Shown here piece after piece: positions 51,079 through 60,893 of a stretch of DNA of 64,000 nucleotides. Origin of the DNA: Bacteroidia bacterium. GTDB lineage: Bacteria > Bacteroidota > Bacteroidia > Chitinophagales > Chitinophagaceae. The stretch is from the NCBI GenBank assembly GCA_030429205.1, contig JAUICZ010000001.1, positions 248,001 through 312,000 of the forward strand, written 5' to 3'. A model generated the notes under the pieces. That model worked only from the letters and a program-made list of their open reading frames with translations. It was not told the DNA's origin and searched no databases. Position 1 is the stretch's first letter. Each line of letters opens with the position of its first letter. The translations under genes and the position numbers were made by a program.

Positions 51079-53889
51079 CTATTTATTCAGGATAAAATCA
51101 GCTGCGCTGTTTTCAGGTTTAGCGCCTGCCATTTTTGTAAAATTCCATATCAGGCTGATCATACCATATCTACGTATAGTATTGTAATTACTTTCTGTAA
51201 TACTATTGCCATATGCATACCTGTTAAAGCCGAGGTTTTGGTTAAGGATATCATATACAGATGCTCTTAGCTCTAGCTGATCATTTTCCAGGAACGATTT
51301 AGACAAGTATGCATTCCAACGGAAAACATTATTATTCCTGTCAAATACAGCTGTTTTTTCTCTTATGTACCAATTGAAATCTGTACCTATTTCCATCTTC
51401 CACGGCAGCTCATAGCGGGCATCAAAACCATAGTTTGTAGACCAATAGCTTGTGGTTTGCGTATTGATATCCGACTTATTATCGTTGTATGTAAAACTAA
51501 CATCGATACCTACCTCAAACTTCTCATTTTTTGTTTCGTAATCAGCATCCACACCTACAGTGTAACTATTGTTGTTTGTTACATTCTTCACATTGTTTAC
51601 GAAGTTGTTATTTCTGCTAATATTGGTATTAAAATTAGCCCCAACACTAGCATTGTATTTAGTTATTCTTTTACCAATACCACCACCGGCATAACCATTG
51701 TAGTTACCGTCAATATTCACATATTGAGATCTACGGTTACCAACCGTATCCACAGTCTGTGCCCTTGTAATAGCATTATCTGTGATAGTGAATCCACTAT
51801 AAATGTATATCCATCTGCCCGATAGCACCTTGTAATCGTTGAAGTTCAGGTTGAAACTATTTCTAAACTCCTGGGTAAGATTGGCATTACCAACGGTAAT
51901 ATTCTGTGGGTTGGTATTATCCTGTATTGGCTGTATTTGTTGTATTGTAGGTTGGCGCGTCTGTCCGTTATATCTAAACCTGATACTGGTTTGTTTACCT
52001 ATCTTGTAACGCAGACTAGCTTTTGGAAAAAGGTTAAACACACTATATTTAAAAGAGGTGTCTTGTATAAGGTCTTCCTGATTAAATGCCGTATTTGCAA
52101 CATTCATACCGGCAGAGAAGTCTAGCTTTTTATAATCCCAACTGAAGTTGGTACCAGCTCTATGCGTAATGATATTATATGCGTAGTGGTTGCTAAAGTT
52201 AGGATCTATCGCATCATATACATCGGCATTAACAGCGCTTTTATTAAAAGTATTCCTTTCAGAGTTAGTATTATTGATACTTAATTTATACTCCAGCGAT
52301 ACTGCCATAGCCTTTGTTATCGGCTCTGTATATGTAGCAGCCCCGTCTACATTCAATGCAGTTGATACATTTTCTTTGCGTTGGTCTGTAATACTATCCT
52401 TTCCGCTTATCTTATTTCTTACTATAGTATTTAATCGCCCCGAACTATTAGACTCTTCGTAGTGCTCACCCATAGAAAGCACCAATGTCCTTCTGTCTTT
52501 ATTAAACTTCTTTCTCCACGTCAAGTTGCTGATGATTCTTTTTGTTGTGGCTTCATTATTTACATCCCTGTCACTTGTACTTAAAGTATCTCCACTCGTG
52601 CTCAAAACATTCTGATTGAACTTTGTTTTGTTTAGAGAGTTCATATGATGCCCTGAGGCTGTAAGCCTTAATGTAGACAAGCTATCTGTTTTCCACTCAT
52701 ACAATCCATCAACTTTATGCCTTTGTCCTGTTTTAAATTTATCTTCTGACTGCTGAGTAAACTGCACCTGGTCGTCCGGTAGTATTACTTGGGATATAGT
52801 ATTGTCAATAGACTCGATATTCTGCTTTGCATAACGATAGTTAGTGGCAATACGGTGTTTATCTTCATTCCATTTATCAGAGAAGTGCACACCACCTGTC
52901 CATGCTTTGGGGAAACCCTGACCATTATACTGTCCATTCCAACTGTCAAACTCGTCGCTGGTGTAATATGTAGTTACGGAACCATCATCACCCATTGACG
53001 TATTATTTCCACCGCCAAACTTGTCACGATCTTCCCATCCCAAACCGATCTTACCGGTATTGGCCATAATACCAAAAGCGGATATTTTCTTTTTACCCTT
53101 GAAGTAGTTAAACATGGCCTGATTCTCAAAATAATCCTGATCTACACCGGTACCTCCAGAACCAACGACTTTACCAAAGTACCCCTTCTTCATATCTTCC
53201 TTCAATTGAAGGTTTACAGTTCGCGTCACCTCCCCATCGTCAATTCCGGTAAACTCTGCCTGCTCACTCTTTTTATCAAATACCTGTACTTTATCTACTG
53301 CTTTAGCCTGCAAGCTTTTAGACACTACAGCCGGATCGTCTGTAAAGAACTCCTCACCATCTACAAGTAATTTCTCTACCTTCTGTCCATGAGCCTGTAT
53401 ATTACCATCTTTATCTACTTGTAAGCCCGGCAGTTTTTTCAGCAACTCTTCAACTGTGGCATTATCTTTTACGCTAAAGCTATCTGCCAGATACTCAACA
53501 GTATCTCCTTTAACCCTAATTGCAGAGTAACGTTCTGTAAACACAAACTCCTCCATAAGGTGTGTGCGCGATGTCATTGGCACTTCCCCCAAATCTGTCA
53601 CAGGGTTTTGAATGTTTATTTTATCTACAAAGTCTGCAAAGCCGGGAAATACGGTAAGCATGATATACTTACCTTGCTTGGATACCGTCAACGAGAAACT
53701 ACCATCTTCTTTTGTTCTGGTAAAATTTTCCATTACAGAATCTGCCGCTCTTAACAAGGTAACACTGGCATTTGGCAATGGATTATAGTTTACTGTATCG
53801 GATAACTTTCCCTTGATAGTATAGGGCTGTGCAAGTACCTGTGTAGACAACAGAATACACAAGATGAATAGAGGCAGGCGCTGAAGCAT
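51079..53889 (-). CDS. Large outer-membrane receptor with carboxypeptidase-like regulatory domain
   Basis: 936 aa. Signal peptide 1-20, carboxypeptidase-like regulatory domain (about 23-100: TIKGKLSDTVNYNPLPNASVTLL), a plug-like region (VEELLKKLPGLQVDKDGNIQAHGQKVEKLLVDGEEFF), then a beta-barrel of the OMP_b-brl_3 type, rich in Asn and Thr. There is no obvious TonB box, but the layout matches TonB-dependent-like receptors. Substrate unknown. It precedes the GLPGLI gene by 7 bp. The start ATG at 53889 gives a good signal sequence. Confidence 0.88.
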   Translation of the reverse strand: MLQRLPLFILCILLSTQVLAQPYTIKGKLSDTVNYNPLPNASVTLLRAADSVMENFTRTKEDGSFSLTVSKQGKYIMLTVFPGFADFVDKINIQNPVTDLGEVPMTSRTHLMEEFVFTERYSAIRVKGDTVEYLADSFSVKDNATVEELLKKLPGLQVDKDGNIQAHGQKVEKLLVDGEEFFTDDPAVVSKSLQAKAVDKVQVFDKKSEQAEFTGIDDGEVTRTVNLQLKEDMKKGYFGKVVGSGGTGVDQDYFENQAMFNYFKGKKKISAFGIMANTGKIGLGWEDRDKFGGGNNTSMGDDGSVTTYYTSDEFDSWNGQYNGQGFPKAWTGGVHFSDKWNEDKHRIATNYRYAKQNIESIDNTISQVILPDDQVQFTQQSEDKFKTGQRHKVDGLYEWKTDSLSTLRLTASGHHMNSLNKTKFNQNVLSTSGDTLSTSDRDVNNEATTKRIISNLTWRKKFNKDRRTLVLSMGEHYEESNSSGRLNTIVRNKISGKDSITDQRKENVSTALNVDGAATYTEPITKAMAVSLEYKLSINNTNSERNTFNKSAVNADVYDAIDPNFSNHYAYNIITHRAGTNFSWDYKKLDFSAGMNVANTAFNQEDLIQDTSFKYSVFNLFPKASLRYKIGKQTSIRFRYNGQTRQPTIQQIQPIQDNTNPQNITVGNANLTQEFRNSFNLNFNDYKVLSGRWIYIYSGFTITDNAITRAQTVDTVGNRRSQYVNIDGNYNGYAGGGIGKRITKYNASVGANFNTNISRNNNFVNNVKNVTNNNSYTVGVDADYETKNEKFEVGIDVSFTYNDNKSDINTQTTSYWSTNYGFDARYELPWKMEIGTDFNWYIREKTAVFDRNNNVFRWNAYLSKSFLENDQLELRASVYDILNQNLGFNRYAYGNSITESNYNTIRRYGMISLIWNFTKMAGAKPENSAADFILNK

Positions 53890-54014
53890 GAGGGTATATT
53901 TATTTCGTCTGTTTACATTTGTATGACAAATATGAAGTTTATTTATTCATAACAGGCAAAACAGTTGTTAAAAAAACTAAAATATGAGGGGTAGAAAAAG
54001 GGGGATATCAGCTC

Positions 54015-57000
54015 CTATTGAGCTGCCATTTGTTCTCTTTTAACATTGGCTCTGTTCCTGTTTTTAGGTATGCCTAATGACTCGCAAATGTAATCCTGAA
54101 CTACAGTTCGCGTACTTTCTCTGTTGATTTTCCTGTTATCTGCAGACGGGTTTACACGATTAGACAGGAACACAAACACTACACCTGTTTTAGGGTCTGC
54201 CCATGCACATGTACCTGTAAAACCCTGGTGACCGAAAGCATAACCTGATGTTCTGTCTCCGGCCGGTCCTGAATCATAAGCATCCGGTGCAGGCTTATCA
54301 AAACCCAACCCTCTTCTGCTTAAACGAGAATGATATGCTGTAAAATATGCTATAGTTTCTTTCTTGAAAAAACGTTTTCCATTGTAGGTACCCCCTTGTA
54401 CCAACATTTGAAAAACAGCTGCAACATCTCTTGCATTAGAGAAGATTCCTGCATGCCCTGCAACTCCACCCAACATTGATGCACCCTGATCGTGCACATA
54501 ACCATGTACTAACTGCTGGCGGAAATAGTAATCATCTTCCGTAGGTGTTATTTGAGAGATGTCGAATTTATTAAGCGGGTTATAAGTTATCCTTGTTAAT
54601 CCCATTGGCTGGTAAAACTCTTCATCTACATATACATCAAGAGATTTACCGGTAACCTTTTCTACAATTGCTGCCAAGAAGTAATAATCCAGATCACTGT
54701 ACACATACCTTCCTTTGTTTTCCAGCGGATATTCTAATATCACTTTCCATATACTATCTACATAATCATCCCTCATATACAGCCCTTTGGCTACCTGACG
54801 GGTGAATACCTCATCTTTTACATTACTGTATATCTGTTTGGAGGGCTTATCATTATCATCCAATGTTTCTTTATAAAAAGGTATCCAGCTTTTTAACCCT
54901 GCCTGATGCAACAACAAGTCTTCAATTCTTAAATTATGCTTATCTGTACCTTTTGTAATTGGCAAGTAGTCGCCTACTGTATGGTGTAGTTTTATTCGGC
55001 CTTCTTCATACAACTTCATTACTGCTAGTGTTGTTGCCAGCACTTTTGTTAGAGAGGCTACATCATATATCGTATTTGTATCTACTCTTTGTCTTTTTGT
55101 ATAGTCGAAGTAACCAAAGGCACGATTATAAAATACTCTGCCGTTTTTTGCTGCTATTACCTGGCAACCCGGAAAAACACCGTCAATAACACTGCGCTCT
55201 AACTTTATACTCAACTCACTTAATGCATCGGGATTTACAACACCTGCATCTTCTATAAAAAACTCATCTTCCAGCCTGATCACTACCGGATCTTTTGCCT
55301 TGTCAGCAGGTGTCGCCATCAGGTCAGGACGTTTCTCCATGATCATACCTTCGCAAGGTGTAACAGGCAGCTTGCCCATAGGTGGTGTAATACCCCTGAT
55401 GATATCTGACATTACAGTTTGTACTGCTTCATTATCTTCATAACCTACCAGCACCGATCGGAAGCCACAGAAGTTTTGCAATAAGTACGGGTTGCCCATC
55501 AACACCAACAAGGTTCTCTTCTTCTGTTCTACCTTTTTAAGAAAACTCATTTGTGCATCATCTAAGCCATAACTTCCTCCAACAGGGTAAAAGCTCATAC
55601 CATGTACTGCTATAATACACATGTCATCGCCGTTAATTACCACATTAGCTAAATTCCTCACTGCGGTAGCGTCACTACCCTTAGGCAACCAACTGGTAGC
55701 CATATTAGGGTATAGCTCTTTCAACTTAGTTGATAACACCGTACTACTATCGGCATTTATACCTACATAGCGTATGCGACCATCACCTCTGATGATTCTA
55801 TTGATCAGGTTATTTCTATCGCGTACAAACGTAACACCTGCTGCTGCGATCTGATAACGAATCTCATCAACAGAACTATTTAGGTCTGCTGTCGCATTGC
55901 GAGCATCCACCTCTTTCCAGTTGGCTAGCCCTACTTCATATTTCGCTCGCAATATCTTCTTGACCCTATATTCTACCTCTGCCTTAGATATTTGATCTGC
56001 CAGAATAGCTCTTTTAATTTTCTCGATTGCTAATGGTACATTTTGAGAGAACAGCAACACATCGTTACCGGCTAAAAATGCCTTAACATCTGCTTGCCCT
56101 GCAGCATAGTATTTTGTAACACCTTCCATATTCAAGGCGTCTGTAAAAACCAGCCCCTTAAAACCCATGCGGCTTTTCAATAGAATATTTACTGCTTCGC
56201 CAGAAAGTGTTGTAGGTGTATTTGGGGTACTGTCTATAGCCGGAACTTCTAAATGCGCCACCATAATGCTTTTCACACCGGCATCTATCATTTGCTCAAA
56301 CGGATACAGCTCCAGGTCTTTTAATTGTTCCAAAGACTTATTGATGGTCGGCAGGTCTTTATGTGAATCTGTTTCGGTATCACCATGCCCGGGAAAGTGT
56401 TTGGCACATGCCATCACACCATTGTTCTGTAACCCGTTCATATAAGCTATCCCCATACGACTTACCCAAAACTTATTCTGCCCGTAAGAACGTGCATTAA
56501 TGATCGGGTTATTCGGGTTGTTGTTCACATCTACTACAGGGCCAAAATTCACATGTACCCCCATACGTTTGCACTGTTTGGCTATAGCTGCTCCTATACG
56601 ATAAGCCAGTGTAGTGTCCATAGTAGCACCGATCATCATACTACGCGGCAGGTCTTTTACACCTTTCAGCCTCATACCTAATCCCCACTCTGCATCCATA
56701 CCGATCAGCAATGGAACTTTGGACATATGCTGATAAGTATTATGCTGAACAGCCTGTGCTTCAGCAGTACCTTGCATAAATATCAAACCACCTATCTGAT
56801 TATTCTGTAACAACTTGGTTATAGCAGATCCGTTTTGATTTTTTCCACCGGAATACGCTGCTACCATAAATAGCTGGCCTATACGCTCATCTTCTGTTAA
56901 TTGATTGTATACACTATCTACCCACTTTTCTTTTGCAGACATAGGTACGTCTTGCGCATAAACTTGCGATACAAAACTAAATATGGATAATAAAAAGACT

Positions 57001-57026
57001 ATTGCGGTACGCAAAGGGGCTGCCAT
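54015..57026 (-). CDS. GH3 beta-N-acetylglucosaminidase fused to a serine beta-lactamase-like hydrolase
   Basis: 1003 aa from the ATG at 57026 (a GTG two codons earlier is less likely). Signal peptide 1-25. The N-terminal half (about 35-370) is a NagZ-like GH3 domain with CAKHFPGHGDTETDSHKDLP (K209 of the substrate motif). A middle region (about 390-600) resembles the second GH3 domain. The C-terminal part (about 610-985) is a class C/PBP-type serine hydrolase: nucleophile S658 in ASLTK, YSDLDYYF (Tyr motif) and the HQGFTGT triad. The fusion suggests one protein that cuts peptidoglycan GlcNAc and also cleaves or modifies a muropeptide. Confidence 0.92.
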   Translation of the reverse strand: MAAPLRTAIVFLLSIFSFVSQVYAQDVPMSAKEKWVDSVYNQLTEDERIGQLFMVAAYSGGKNQNGSAITKLLQNNQIGGLIFMQGTAEAQAVQHNTYQHMSKVPLLIGMDAEWGLGMRLKGVKDLPRSMMIGATMDTTLAYRIGAAIAKQCKRMGVHVNFGPVVDVNNNPNNPIINARSYGQNKFWVSRMGIAYMNGLQNNGVMACAKHFPGHGDTETDSHKDLPTINKSLEQLKDLELYPFEQMIDAGVKSIMVAHLEVPAIDSTPNTPTTLSGEAVNILLKSRMGFKGLVFTDALNMEGVTKYYAAGQADVKAFLAGNDVLLFSQNVPLAIEKIKRAILADQISKAEVEYRVKKILRAKYEVGLANWKEVDARNATADLNSSVDEIRYQIAAAGVTFVRDRNNLINRIIRGDGRIRYVGINADSSTVLSTKLKELYPNMATSWLPKGSDATAVRNLANVVINGDDMCIIAVHGMSFYPVGGSYGLDDAQMSFLKKVEQKKRTLLVLMGNPYLLQNFCGFRSVLVGYEDNEAVQTVMSDIIRGITPPMGKLPVTPCEGMIMEKRPDLMATPADKAKDPVVIRLEDEFFIEDAGVVNPDALSELSIKLERSVIDGVFPGCQVIAAKNGRVFYNRAFGYFDYTKRQRVDTNTIYDVASLTKVLATTLAVMKLYEEGRIKLHHTVGDYLPITKGTDKHNLRIEDLLLHQAGLKSWIPFYKETLDDNDKPSKQIYSNVKDEVFTRQVAKGLYMRDDYVDSIWKVILEYPLENKGRYVYSDLDYYFLAAIVEKVTGKSLDVYVDEEFYQPMGLTRITYNPLNKFDISQITPTEDDYYFRQQLVHGYVHDQGASMLGGVAGHAGIFSNARDVAAVFQMLVQGGTYNGKRFFKKETIAYFTAYHSRLSRRGLGFDKPAPDAYDSGPAGDRTSGYAFGHQGFTGTCAWADPKTGVVFVFLSNRVNPSADNRKINRESTRTVVQDYICESLGIPKNRNRANVKREQMAAQ

Positions 57027-57173
57027 GACCACAAATATAATTGTTTGTAAACAAGCAACACAAACTATCCTATATGTTGATATGTATTATATCTCATACC
57101 TTTTCTGCATTCATCGTTTTATCTTAATTTGCTTGGTTTAATTTTACCTTTACATAAAATAGTTTGCTGCATA

Positions 57174-59012
57174 GTGCCTGACGTAATACAATTATTATCT
57201 GACCATATTGCTAACCAAATTGCTGCGGGAGAAGTGATACAACGCCCCTCTTCTGCTGTAAAAGAGCTGCTGGAAAATGCCATAGATGCAGGGGCAACAG
57301 ATATTCAGCTGATCATTAAGGATGCCGGTAAGGAGCTGATACAAGTGGTAGATAACGGTTGTGGGATGAGTACTACTGATGCACGCATGTGTTTTGAACG
57401 TCACGCCACCTCCAAGATCAAAAACATCAATGATCTTTTTTCTATCCGTACTATGGGTTTCCGCGGAGAAGCACTGGCATCTATAGCCGCAGTTGCGCAA
57501 GTGGAGTTGAAGTCTAAGAGAGAAGAAGACGAAGTAGGTACAAAGATAGTTGTAGAAGGCACAGAAGTTAAGTTGCAAGAAGCCTGCGCCGGGCCAAATG
57601 GCACCAGCATAAGTGTAAAGAACCTGTTCTTCAATGTGCCGGCACGTAGACATTTTTTAAAATCGAACTCAACAGAATTCAGACATATTGTTGATGAGTT
57701 TACCAGGGTAGCTATGGCAAACCCTCAAATAGCTTTCAGGCTGTTTCATAACGATAAAGAGCAGTTTCACTTAGGTAGCGGTAATACCAAAACACGTATT
57801 GTTGACTTATTGGGTAAAACCCATGCAAAAAATTTAGTGCCTGTTGAAGAAGAGACCGAGTTCCTGAACATATCAGGTTTTATTGGCAAACCCGAAGCCG
57901 CCACACGCACAAGGGGCAACCAGTTTTTCTTTATCAATAACAGGTATATTAAAAGTCCTTACCTGCACCACGCAGTTGTAAATGCATACGAAGGGTTGAT
58001 AGAAAAAGAGTCCTTCCCGTTTTACGTATTGTTTTTAGAGGTTGATCCTTCTCGTGTAGATGTAAACGTACACCCTACAAAACAAGAAGTTAAGTTTGAA
58101 GATGACAGGATGATGTACGCATACCTCAGTGCTGCAGTAAAACATGCACTGGCAAGGTATAACATAGCACCATCGTTAGACTTTAGCTTAAACCCTGAAA
58201 TACAGCAACTACCTTCGGTACAACTACCAACAACAGAAGAAACTAAAACAAAAACAGCACAAGGGTATCTGAGCAATACTTTCGCGAATAAGGGGCAGGC
58301 GCACAGGATAGAAAAAAGCGACAGCCTCAAACGCTGGAAAGACCTTTACGAAATTGCCAATGCCCAAACTCCTGAACAAAAACCCGTAGAGGAACAAGCG
58401 CCCTCTTTGCACGAAGATCATAACAAACAACACAGCAACGACAATGCTCAAAACATATTGCTGGTACAAGGCAGGATGTTGGTCACTACCGTCAAATCAG
58501 GTTTAATGGCCATACACATTCGCCGGGCACAAGAAAGGATTTGGTACGAGCGTCTTTTATCACAATGGAACGATGGAGAAGCACCTACACAAAAGGTTTT
58601 GTTCCCTGTTTCTTGTGAATTAAGTCCGCAAGATGGCATTTTGCTGAATGATGCATTGCCAGACCTGGCACGCATAGGCTTTGATATTGCACCATTTGGC
58701 AACAATACTTTTGTAGTACAAGGTACACCATCGGACTTACCGCACGGCGAGGAACAAAATATTATAGAAGAAGTTATAGAGCAATTGAAGCACAATGCTG
58801 ATGACGCCACAGCCAAACGTACAGATATATTGTTGACAGGCATGGCTAAACGATTATCGCGCAATACTACCGCTATTCACCAAAAAGAAAACCAACAAGG
58901 TTTAATAGATGAACTTTTTGCCTGCACACAGCCAGAATATACAGCTGACGGCAAAAGAATATTCACTATGATACGTAAAGAGGAGCTGGACAAGAAGTTA
59001 GATGGCGTATAA
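57174..59012 (+). CDS. mutL: DNA mismatch repair protein MutL lacking the endonuclease motif
   Basis: 612 aa from a GTG at 57174 (MPDVIQLL, matching the usual MutL N-terminus; the frame is open upstream from 57129, but a -7-like TACCTTTA at about 57146 would put the transcript start after that point). ATPase motifs are complete: HIANQIAAGEVIQRPSSAVKELLENAIDAG, DNGCGM and GFRGEALASIAAV. The C-terminal dimer domain has HIRRAQERIWYE where many MutL proteins have DQHAAHERILYE, so the metal-binding Asp and His are replaced. It may therefore act without nicking activity. It diverges from the GH3 fusion gene. Confidence 0.93.
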   Translation: MPDVIQLLSDHIANQIAAGEVIQRPSSAVKELLENAIDAGATDIQLIIKDAGKELIQVVDNGCGMSTTDARMCFERHATSKIKNINDLFSIRTMGFRGEALASIAAVAQVELKSKREEDEVGTKIVVEGTEVKLQEACAGPNGTSISVKNLFFNVPARRHFLKSNSTEFRHIVDEFTRVAMANPQIAFRLFHNDKEQFHLGSGNTKTRIVDLLGKTHAKNLVPVEEETEFLNISGFIGKPEAATRTRGNQFFFINNRYIKSPYLHHAVVNAYEGLIEKESFPFYVLFLEVDPSRVDVNVHPTKQEVKFEDDRMMYAYLSAAVKHALARYNIAPSLDFSLNPEIQQLPSVQLPTTEETKTKTAQGYLSNTFANKGQAHRIEKSDSLKRWKDLYEIANAQTPEQKPVEEQAPSLHEDHNKQHSNDNAQNILLVQGRMLVTTVKSGLMAIHIRRAQERIWYERLLSQWNDGEAPTQKVLFPVSCELSPQDGILLNDALPDLARIGFDIAPFGNNTFVVQGTPSDLPHGEEQNIIEEVIEQLKHNADDATAKRTDILLTGMAKRLSRNTTAIHQKENQQGLIDELFACTQPEYTADGKRIFTMIRKEELDKKLDGV

Positions 59013-59034
59013 CCTCATATGAGTACCTTTTTTG

Positions 59035-59042
59035 TACCTTTG
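59035..59042 (+). promoter_or_regulatory. -7 element TACCTTTG
   Basis: Exact TAnnTTTG, 41 bp before the ATG of the PaaE-like gene. A similar TACCTTTT lies 12 bp upstream. Confidence 0.6.
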
Positions 59043-59083
59043 CGCCACTTCGGTTTAAAATCAAGTAATTAAGTAACGAGACG

Positions 59084-60169
59084 ATGGCATTAAAATTTCA
59101 TCCACTAAAAGTGGTAGATGTTCGCAGAGAAACAACAGACTGTGTATCGGTAGCTTTAGATATTCCTGAAAACCTGTCAGATGAATTCAAGTTCATTCCG
59201 GGTCAATATCTTACATTTCGCCGTGGAAATGGAGAGACTGAGATACGCCGTTCTTATTCTATTTGCGCTGCACCATCTGATTGTGAACTACGAGTAGCCA
59301 TCAAAAAAGTTGAAAACGGACGCTTCTCTTCTTATGCTAATGATGAGCTTAAAGTTGGCGATACTCTTGAGGTAATGCCGCCAATGGGCAACTTCTCTCT
59401 TAAAAAGAAGAACGTACAACATAAACATTACATGGCTATAGCTGCGGGTAGTGGCATCACCCCTATTATGAGTATCATGAAATCAGTATTAGAAGATGAT
59501 GCTGAGGCTCGTTTTACATTGATCTATGGCAATAAAAACCGAAACACAATCATATTCAGGGAGCAGATAGAAGCACTTAAGAATAAGTATATGGAGCGCT
59601 TGCGCGTGTATCATATATTGAGCCGTGAAACGATGGATGCCCCTTTATTCAACGGACGTATTACTGCCGAGAAGTGCGAAGAAATGTGCAGCAGCCTGAT
59701 AGATGTAAGCAGTGTAGATGAAGCTTTTATTTGCGGACCCGAAGAAATGATCTTGTCTGTTCAGGAAAAACTAGCTGCATTGGGTATGGATCATGCCAAT
59801 GTACACATAGAACTGTTCACTTCCCCTGACCAGCCTAAAGAAACACACGAGAAATGGGCGAATGAGCATGCAGAAGACAGTGGCAAGATGAGTAAGGTAA
59901 GTATCACCCTGGATGGTACTACTTTTGATATGGACCTTGCATACAACTCTGACACTATTCTGGATGCCGCACTAAAACAAGGCGCTGACCTGCCATTTGC
60001 CTGTAAAGGTGGTGTATGTTGTACTTGCCGCGCTAAAGTAACTGAAGGTGAAGTAGAAATGGAAGTAAACTATGCACTGGAACCGGACGAGGTGGAAAAT
60101 GGTTATGTGCTAACCTGCCAGTCTCACCCAAAATCGGACAGAGTAGTGATAGACTTTGATCAGAGGTAG
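59084..60169 (+). CDS. PaaE-like flavin oxidoreductase with 2Fe-2S ferredoxin domain
   Basis: 361 aa. A ferredoxin reductase module comes first: FAD site RRSYSICA (about 54-61), NAD(P) site AIAAGSGITPIMSI (about 125-138) and CGPEEMI. A plant-type 2Fe-2S ferredoxin domain follows (about 270-361) with the cluster cysteines in CKGGVCCTC and a later Cys in LTCQSHP. The layout matches PaaE, the reductase of phenylacetyl-CoA epoxidase, but no paa genes are nearby, so it could serve another oxygenase. It has its own -7 promoter and abuts the convergent beta-barrel gene. Confidence 0.9.
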   Translation: MALKFHPLKVVDVRRETTDCVSVALDIPENLSDEFKFIPGQYLTFRRGNGETEIRRSYSICAAPSDCELRVAIKKVENGRFSSYANDELKVGDTLEVMPPMGNFSLKKKNVQHKHYMAIAAGSGITPIMSIMKSVLEDDAEARFTLIYGNKNRNTIIFREQIEALKNKYMERLRVYHILSRETMDAPLFNGRITAEKCEEMCSSLIDVSSVDEAFICGPEEMILSVQEKLAALGMDHANVHIELFTSPDQPKETHEKWANEHAEDSGKMSKVSITLDGTTFDMDLAYNSDTILDAALKQGADLPFACKGGVCCTCRAKVTEGEVEMEVNYALEPDEVENGYVLTCQSHPKSDRVVIDFDQR

Positions 60170-60171
60170 CA

Positions 60172-60852
60172 TCAAAAAAAGTATCCAATACTAAAATTAA
60201 CAGGCCCAGATAAAGAGGCATTGGTTCCAAAAACCGGCTCACCGAAATTAAAGTCGATTTTTGAACTTCGATGTTCGATGTTATATCTACCTACCGGCTC
60301 TACTTTTTTTATTTTCACCCCAATACCAAAATAGGCTTCTATTAGAAAATGTTTCCAAAACCTTTTTTGTATCCCTGTTTTCAGCGTTACAAAACTCAAC
60401 ATACTTTTATTCAATAAGTATTTATCGTGATAACTGCTATTATAGTTATCGCCTATGTAACCACCGGCAAACTCTTGTTGATATTGCGTATAAAATATTT
60501 CTCCTGCAATAAAAAAGTCAGCAGTTTCGCTCTTACGCTTAGGCTTATAGTACTTTCTCCCTTCTGCTCTTATCGTAAAACCACTGTATACACCAGATAA
60601 AGAACCAGATGGATTATTTATTGTATCTACTATGTCATATTTCAAGGGGACACTAATGCCAAACTGTACTTGGCCTGCATACTTCCCTACCCTTTTCTCA
60701 ACGCCTAATTGAATAAAATGCCCCGGCCATAGTATACTATGTGTAGCCCATTTAATCGCAGTGTACTTTGCCGATAAAATGCCCGTATCTGTTTGTGCTT
60801 GTGCTGTGGTATATAATAACAAACATAATAGAAGGGTCAATATAGGTTTCAT
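60172..60852 (-). CDS. Hypothetical outer-membrane beta-barrel protein
   Basis: 226 aa from the ATG at 60852 (MKPILTLLLCLLLYTTAQA signal peptide, cut before QTD); an upstream ATG at 60858 is possible. Strand-like stretches (GHFIQLGVEKRVGKYAGQVQFGISVPL, TAEFFIAGEIFYTQYQQE type, FLIEAYFGIGVKIKKV) and the ending GPVNFSIGYFF suggest a small barrel or lipocalin-like OMP. I recognise no family. It lies between the PaaE-like gene and obg, transcribed with obg's strand. A short 41-bp gap to obg may permit co-transcription. Confidence 0.65.
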   Translation of the reverse strand: MKPILTLLLCLLLYTTAQAQTDTGILSAKYTAIKWATHSILWPGHFIQLGVEKRVGKYAGQVQFGISVPLKYDIVDTINNPSGSLSGVYSGFTIRAEGRKYYKPKRKSETADFFIAGEIFYTQYQQEFAGGYIGDNYNSSYHDKYLLNKSMLSFVTLKTGIQKRFWKHFLIEAYFGIGVKIKKVEPVGRYNIEHRSSKIDFNFGEPVFGTNASLSGPVNFSIGYFF

Positions 60853-60893
60853 AAACATGGTTTTAGGCACATCAACAAGATTAATGCCAAAAC

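Noticed and set aside
57129-57173. Longer MutL start (TTG)
   Set aside because: The family N-terminus matches only from the GTG at 57174, and the likely promoter lies in the region that would be the extension.
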